From Selaginella tamariscina (taxonomy: Eukaryota; Streptophyta; Lycopodiopsida; Selaginellales; Selaginellaceae), in NCBI GenBank assembly GCA_003024785.1, contig PUQB01000043.1, positions 798,429-862,428 of the forward strand: a DNA stretch of 64,000 nucleotides, in the 5' to 3' direction. Under the pieces are notes generated by a model. That model saw nothing but the letters and a program-made list of their open reading frames with translations, did no database searches and was not told the DNA's origin. Below are positions 57,589 through 64,000 of the stretch, piece after piece. Both the position numbers and the translations under genes were made by a program. Positions within the stretch are counted from its first letter, which is position 1; the number at the start of each line of letters is the position of its first letter.

Positions 57589-58105
57589 GCTCCTCCGACC
57601 CTGCTCCTGTTCGATTCTATCTCTGCTCTACTCTGCTTTACTCTGCTCTGCCCTAATCCTTACGTATGAACCCTAATTCCCTGCTTGCCCTGCACACCGT
57701 GATCCCTTCGATTCTACACCATCCCACCGAATTGTTTGGAATCCATCATGCCACTTGCAATTCCAATCTTCGCGCACCGCTTTCAACCTCGAAACCCCAC
57801 ACCCATATCCTTGCCCTTGCCCTACGTCCTGTGCACAGGTCCAACCTGCCCAGATCCTACCTCCCCCTACTCCACCTAAGTGCTGCTATCTACTGTATGC
57901 AACGCCACCCCAGTCCTACGGATGCATCTGCTACTACTTCAGCCGAAACAAATCAGCCCAAACAAGAAACCTTGCAAGAGACCTCACAAACACATGGCGC
58001 CAGTGTGGCGCCATGGCGGTGTCCCCCATGGAGACCTCCCACAGCCCGAATCGATTGAATCTCACAGTCAATCCGGCAACAGTCTTTAGCCTCTCTTGCT
58101 CCTAC
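57589..58105 (-). other. LINE 5' end, no gene seen
   Basis: Pyrimidine-rich on the plus strand (purine-rich in LINE sense). No domain seen. It ends at the junction with element 2 microsatellites near 58,106, where the presumed 15-bp target duplication begins. Confidence 0.4.
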
Positions 58106-61100
58106 TTATATATATTATATTAAAGATAAACACACATATATATTTGTATATGTATATATAAGAGTGTGCGTGTGTGAGAGATAAATAAATAATAAATTAT
58201 ACATATACAATCACATGTGTTTGTGTGTGTGTGAGAGATAGATAAATAAATCTAGTATACAAATACACACACACATATATATGTATATGTATATACATGT
58301 GTGTGTGCAAGAGATAGATAAATAAATTATAATATATAGATATTGTATATGTATGTACGGGTGTGTGGTGCAAGAGATAAATAAATAAATTAAATAATAC
58401 AGATGCACACACATATATTATGTATATGTATATACAGGAGTGTGCGTGTGAGAGAGAGATTTAACCTTGCTGCACCGCCACCTTTAAACCCTATTTGCAT
58501 CATCATGCCTTTTTACACCACCACGCCTTTTAGCCTTCTTGTGAGAATGGATCTATGAATATGTGATGCTGCCGCTCTCAAATCTTTCGCTGTCTCTCTC
58601 CTCTGCCACCTTGAAACCCTAAGAATATACCCTAAACTCTAGAATCAATAATATATATATTAATCCTAAACGAATATTCTTTCATTATATTATCAATAAG
58701 TTTATTGTGTAAGTGTGTGTAAGTGTGTGGGTGTATCACATACACACAATCATGCAAGGGTTTAACATATGTGTGTCTGTGAGTGTATTAAGTTTTCACG
58801 TATCATTTAAAATATATTAATTGTGTGTATATTACTATTATTTTCAATTTATTTCAATGTTTCTTTTGTACACATATATAGACACAATAAAAAAATTTAC
58901 ATATACATGCACACGCATTAAAAGCACCCATAGAACACATATGCACACACATACACACGCCGATGAGTGGATCATAATATAAATAATGTTAGGGGTCTAA
59001 CATTTAGCTTTGTGTTTAGGGTTTACGGTTTAAACCCAAACCAAGCATTTATCGTTACACACACTCTACAATGGGGCTTACATATACACACACGAACTAT
59101 TTATAGACTCAACACACGTGTTAAAAACATTCAATTGTGGGACTTAGTGTTTAGGGTTTAAACTCTAAACCAAGTTGAGTGTATAAATTTATGTTTAATG
59201 TTAAAAGTAAATGTATATTAAATATTTGTTAAAATGTGCATGGATTTAATTTCTATGTCTTAAAGATTATGTAATATACATATTATATCTTATGTGCTAT
59301 AATTGCTTTAAAATATGTTTTAATAACACTATGTCATTTTAAATTACAATAGGGTAAAATTCTATACAATTTTAATGTATGAGCAAATTATATTTGCATT
59401 TTTAAAATTAATTTTTTAAAACTAATTTATAAATCACTAAAATGATTTGTGATATTAATAACTACTTGACTATAAACAATTCTTTATGTGTGTTTTCTTA
59501 TGTACTTTTATAAGAATAATAAACTTTTTATACAGATATTAAAAGTAATGATATGTGACGGTGATATATATTTAATATTGATAGTGTTTACACAATTTTA
59601 ATATTAGCTTATATATTATCTTACCATCTATGTGGCATACCGAGATAAATAATTGATTTGGAATAATCATTGTTGGGTCACCATGCCCAGCTCAGGAGAT
59701 TTGTTGCTTCTTTATCGAAATAATTATGTTAAACGCATGTATGATCCATGTACTGTGCGTATTGTATGTAACACATTCACACATGTAATATGTATGTATG
59801 TCTGTGTATACATGTGTGTATGTATAGATGTGTACTAATGTATATAATGTATGTAAAATTAATTTTTCAACACTCTCTCTCTCTCTCTCACACACACCAT
59901 GCACTGACGTGACACATTCACATATGTACTATGTGTGTATATATTTGTGCATGTGTGTATTGTGTATACGTGAAAACTTAACACACTCACAGACACACAT
60001 ATGTTAAACCCTTGCATGATCTATATTATTTGTGTGTATGTGATACACCCACACACCTACACACACAAACCAATAAACTTATTGATAATATAATGAAAGA
60101 ATATTCATTTAGGGTTAATATATATATATTAATTCTAGGGTTTAGGGTATATTCTTGGGTTTCAAGGCGGCGGAGGAGAGAGGCGAAAGATTTGAGAGCG
60201 GCGACACTACATATTCATAGATCCACTCTCACAAGAAGGCTGGTGTAAAAAGGCGCGGCGATGCAAATAGGGTTTAAAGGCGGTGGTGCAGCAAGGTTAA
60301 ATCTCTCCTCACACGCACATTCTGTATATACATATACATATATATGTGTGTGTATCTGTATTAATTTATTTATCTATCTCTTGCACACACACACCCCTGT
60401 ATATACATATACAATATCTAAATATTATAATTTATTTATCTATTTCTCGCACACACACACATTATTACATAACATATATATGTGTGTATATGTATATTAT
60501 AATTTATTTTTTATCTCACACACACGCACTCTTATATATACATATAAAATATATATGTGTTTTAATATATATATATAATATATATTTGTTGTGTATGTAT
60601 ACTATTTGTATAATTTAATTTATTTATGTATCTCTCGCACAGACACACACACACATGTATATACATATTATATGTGTATAATATTTTTTTTATTTTTTAC
60701 ACACACACACAAACTGTATGTGTATGTACTTGTGTATTTGTATATATATTATATAATTACTTTATCTCTCTCTTGAATGTATGTATGTGTGTATTTGTAT
60801 ATATGTAATTTCTTTATCTCTCTCACACACACAATTGTATGTATATATACATGTTTATATGTATTTTATAAGTTTTTTATATTTTTTTTATTTATTCACA
60901 CACACATGCTTAAATGGTAACCGCCTTTTGGAGCCCTAAAAGGAGTGGCCGGATTAATCCTGCCACCCTTTTGGTGGTGAGATTAATCCCGCCACCATTT
61001 TAAGGTCTAGAAAGGAGTGGCTGGATAATCCGGCCACCCTTCTTTTAGTAGCGGGATTATCCCGCCACCATTTTTAGGAGCCCTAAAAGGAGTGGCCGGA

Positions 61101-62585
61101 TTAATCCGGCCCCTTTTGGTGGCGGATTAATCCCGTCACACTCTTATATATATATATATATACAAATTAATATATAGTGTGTTTATTTGTAAATATTATA
61201 TATATATATATATATTATATATATATATCTCGCGCGCACACACTCCTGTACATATATATTTGTGTGTGTATGTATATTATTTGTATAATTTAATTTATTT
61301 ATGTATCTCTCGCACAGACACACACACACATGTATATACATATGTACATGTGTGTGTATCTGTATAATACAATTTATTTATTTATTTTACACACACAAAC
61401 TGTATGTGTATGTACATGTGTATTTGTATATATATATATATAATTACTTTATCTCTTTCTTGAATGTATATGTGTGTGTATTTGTATATATGTAATTTCT
61501 TTATCTCTCTCTCACACACAATTGTATGTATATATACATGTTTATATGTATTTTATAAGTTTTTTATATTTTTTTATTTATCACACACACATGCTTGAAA
61601 TGGTGGCGGGATTAATCCCGCCACCATTTCAAGGTCTTCTAAAAAGGTGGTGGGATTAATCCTGCCACACTCTTATATATATACATATACAAATATATAT
61701 GTGTGTTTATGTATATATATATATATATATATTTTGCACACACACACTCATGTATATACATATACATATATATTTGTGTGTATGTACACTATTTGTATAT
61801 TTAATTTATTTATCTCTCGCACAGACACACACACATGTATATACATATATATATGTGTGTGTATTTGTATAATATAATTTATTTATTTCTTACACACACA
61901 CAAAAACTATATGTGTATGTACCTGTGTATTTGTATATATATAATTACTTTATCTCTCTCTTGAATGTATATGTGTGTGTATTTGTATATATGTAATTTC
62001 TTTATCTCTCTCACACACACAATTGTATATATACATGTTTATATGTATTTTATAAGTATTTTATATTTCTTTATTTATCACACACACATGCTTGAAATGA
62101 TGGTGGGATTAATCATGCCCCACTCTTATATATATACATATACAAATATAATGTGTGTTTATATGTATAATATAATATATTTTCTATCTCTCACATACAC
62201 ACACACTCATGTATATACATATACATATATATGTGTGTGTATGTATACTATATGTATAATTTAATTTATTTATGTATCTCTCGCACAGACACACACACAC
62301 ACACATGTATATACATATATATGTGTGTGTGTATCTGTATAATATAATTTATTTATTTATTTCTTACACACACACAAACTATATGTGTATGTACCTGTAT
62401 ATATATATAATTACTTTATCTCTCTCTTGAATGTATATGTATGTGTGTATTTGTATAAATGTAATTTCTTTATCTCTCTCTAACACACACAATTGTATGT
62501 ATATATACATGTTATATATATTTTATAAATTTTTTATATTTCTTTATTTGTCACACAAACACATGCTTGAAATGATCCAACCACC
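58106..62585. repeat. Fold-back core of element 2
   Basis: 58,447-58,830 and 59,930-60,330 are reverse complements of each other (for example TTTAACCTTGCTGCACC at 58,461 against its complement near 60,285), centred near 59,390. Further out, 60,330-62,580 mirrors 33,946-35,496 plus 58,106-58,440. Without the LINE this is an inverted repeat with arms near 2.8 kb. The central 1.1 kb (58,830-59,930) is AT-rich with TTTAGGG-like words and no gene. Tyrosine- and isoleucine-rich frames here are microsatellite artefacts. Confidence 0.8.
60945..61145. repeat. Palindrome cluster C of element 2
   Basis: About seven degenerate units (GGCCGGATTAATCC, GGTGAGATTAATCCCGCC and others) spaced 28-45 bp, mirrored by the cluster at 34,214-34,500. 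Two further units occur at about 61,605-61,670 and one at about 62,104. Confidence 0.85.
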
Positions 62586-62587
62586 CC

Positions 62588-62905
62588 AATGATGCTGATT
62601 CAGATGTATTAATACGGTTGTTCGCTTAGTTATTAGGAATATGCCAAATAATTTCAAACTTTTAAATGACTGGCCAGGCATTTGTTTTCACTTCAACGAG
62701 CCTGAACCACCATCAGAGGGACGTATTCAACAATGTACGTTATCCAAATATTACAAGTCAAGCTGCATGGAGCATTGTCAAATTTGATCAGGGGTCCGCA
62801 CAATGATGCATGTGTTTTTTACTACTGCACTAGCGGATCCGTTTTGGAGTGTTACCTTCGAGATACATGTGTGTTTGCCGTTGAAAAGGATAAAACCATG
62901 GTTGA
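62588..62905 (+). pseudogene. Methyltransferase C-terminal fragment, element 2
   Basis: Matches element 1 from 39,218 down to about 38,880, inverted: NMPNNFKLLNDWPGICFHFN, then decayed motif I sequence, then CVFAVEKDKTM in a frame where element 1 has lost one base. At the word CCATGG (62,897) it jumps to sequence equivalent to 38,246, a deletion of about 630 bp at a shared 6-bp word. Confidence 0.7.
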
Positions 62906-63850
62906 CCACTTCAGTTTCTGCATCACCATTTCTATTACTTTCAGTTCCTAAATCACTTTCTTCAGCGCCTGTAATATCTGAATCTTGTAAAAATGATGTA
63001 CAAGTAAATAATAAAAGGATTAGTAATAATATAGCATTAAAAGATAAGTGTGAAATGAACCAAACAAGTGGTTGCAAAGCATTCAAGAGGCAACGTTGTC
63101 CCTTGTTACCCATGGTTATATTGTGTTGTTGAATGTCAATGGTGTTTTGCTTCATTGACAAAGGCCTAAGGACAAAGAAAAAGAAATCAAACATGGTGAT
63201 TCATTTGTTGTCATGGTAAATTTCAATATAATATCATTTTTCGTTCGGGTTGGACAGTTGCTGAATTTGCTTAACAAACATTGTAGTGTTGTAGAAGAGG
63301 TGATTCGTAAAGATTGAATTTTTTTAACAGCGAATATGTTAGTGGTAAAGGAAGAATAATGAGGAAGAATAATGAAGAATGCACATATCTTAGTGGTAAA
63401 CGACTCTCCTAAAAAGGCTATGCTTAACCAAAACATTACTTGTATCCATCTAATCACTTTTGACCCATATTTTGATATTAATACCATGGATGAGCTTGGA
63501 TACATGCTTCAGAAAGAAGAATCTTGAAAACTTTTGTGAGCAATATTTACTATATAAAACATACCCTGACGCTTTTTTTAGTCATTTTAAATTTTATAAA
63601 TTAAAGAGAGCAACCGGGCACTCTACAATATTATTATTAAGGAACGTCATTGTTTAGATAAGCCTTTATGCACTCCTTTTCTTATCATATCTTATGTATT
63701 AACAAGGATGGCAACTCCTAACTGCATTCCTGAAGTGTTAGGTGGTGGCAACAACATAAAAATATTGACCAAAATGATTTGATTAATCCGAAGAGTGATG
63801 ACTTAAACAAAATGAGGAGATTTCTCTATATGTTAAGGCGAAAGTAATTA
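62906..63850 (+). pseudogene. Decayed HAD (FCP1/NIF-like) gene copy, element 2
   Basis: Counterpart of 38,250-37,128. HAD motif 1 reads as L-N-V-N-G-V-L (the nucleophile D is lost) near 63,130. A large middle part is deleted (after about 63,210 and near 63,330), and the DDSP motif survives as NDSP near 63,405. The C-terminal end (CTPFLIISYVLTRMATPNC) keeps the frame that element 1 has lost. Many stops. Confidence 0.7.
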
Positions 63851-64000
63851 CAAAAAGATTAACAGGTTGATAAGGAAATGATTTCATTTGTAATTATGTT
63901 TGAAAGTATTTTTTAATTATTGTAAATATTTTTACAATGGAGAATAATACGAATATTTTCAGATATTTTAGGAATATTCCTTACTAAGTAAGGTTAATGA
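63851..64000. other. Subterminal AT-rich DNA of element 2
   Basis: Reverse complement of about 37,135-36,987 of element 1, including the AGGAATATTCCTTACTAAGT word. The window ends before the terminal inverted repeat. Confidence 0.7.

Larger units (their letters stand above)
35497..58105 (-). mobile_element. LINE retrotransposon (L1-like), split by element 1
   Basis: Minus-strand coding order is RNase H-like ORF, ORF1 with zinc knuckle, endonuclease, reverse transcriptase, then RT zinc-binding domain. The last part (35,497-36,838) lies on the other side of element 1; the reading frame stays open when element 1 and one ATTG copy are removed. The LINE interrupts element 2 microsatellite DNA. 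The sequence TATATATATTATACT ending 35,496 and TATATATATTATATT from about 58,107 fit a 15-bp target duplication. No poly(A) was seen at the 3' end. Confidence 0.8.
26359..64000. mobile_element. Element 2: outer, rearranged member of the palindrome-array transposon family
   Basis: The left end ATGCATGTTGTAACTAAA at 26,359 matches the ends of element 1. Inside it lie, in order: an inverted 3' part of the DUF7869-like gene, a decayed ParB-methyltransferase copy on the minus strand, palindromes, a gypsy insertion, palindromes and microsatellites, a LINE (itself holding element 1), then mirrored microsatellites and palindromes, and finally methyltransferase and HAD remnants on the plus strand running off the window. 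The last bases match element 1 at about 36,987, so the right end should lie about 150 bp past 64,000. Without the nested insertions the element is about 10.2 kb. Confidence 0.75.

Noticed and set aside
1-64000. tRNA, rRNA or other structured RNA genes
   Set aside because: I looked for tRNA A/B-box patterns and rRNA-like conserved words and saw none I could support; a tRNAscan/Infernal run would decide.

Overview
The window looks like a repeat-dense stretch of a plant nuclear genome. The evidence is plant-type telomeric TTTAGGG runs inside it, Ty3/gypsy chromoviruses, a Ty1/copia element, plant-type LINE ORFs, a PPR fragment, and short introns with GT-AG borders. No intact housekeeping gene was found. 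A seedless land plant or streptophyte alga is a guess I cannot confirm.

Left part (1-26,358). A degraded Ty3/gypsy chromovirus lies on the minus strand (about 500-8,699). Its LTR is split by a CACTA-like DNA transposon (5,234-8,405, TSD TAA) carrying a multi-exon macrodomain pseudogene. This gypsy copy sits inside a Ty1/copia element (8,700 to about 12,100). A GC-rich gag-protease element without visible reverse transcriptase follows (12.6-17.7 kb). After it come a PIF/Harbinger transposase relic, an unrecognised two-exon candidate gene, a broken Crinkler/RHS-like P-loop gene (20.9-23.2 kb), and AT-rich DNA with a short LTR/PBS remnant.

Right part (26,359-64,000). This is nested insertion of one apparently undescribed DNA transposon family. 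Element 1 (36,839-51,391, 14.55 kb) has terminal inverted repeats starting ATGCAMGTTGTAACTAAA and a 4-bp duplication ATTG. It lies inside a LINE (35,497-36,838 plus 51,392-58,105). That LINE lies inside element 2, an older, rearranged, fold-back member of the same family (26,359 to an end I predict about 150 bp beyond the window). A Ty3/gypsy copy lacking reverse transcriptase (28,977-33,945) also sits in element 2.

Element 1 carries three genes. The first has a ParB-like domain followed by a DNA-methyltransferase-like domain of beta-class order. The second is an FCP1/NIF-type HAD protein. The third is a DUF7869-like protein with spaced acidic motifs that could be the transposase. Between and beside them are two arrays of the perfect 18-bp palindrome GGCGGGATTAATCCCGCC, spaced about 40-46 bp apart, whose intervening DNA also recurs as inverted pairs. 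I saw these palindromes only inside elements 1 and 2. A working model (inference) is a transposon whose protein binds the palindrome arrays and which brings its own DNA-modification gene. Most coding copies carry one-base lesions, so current activity is doubtful.
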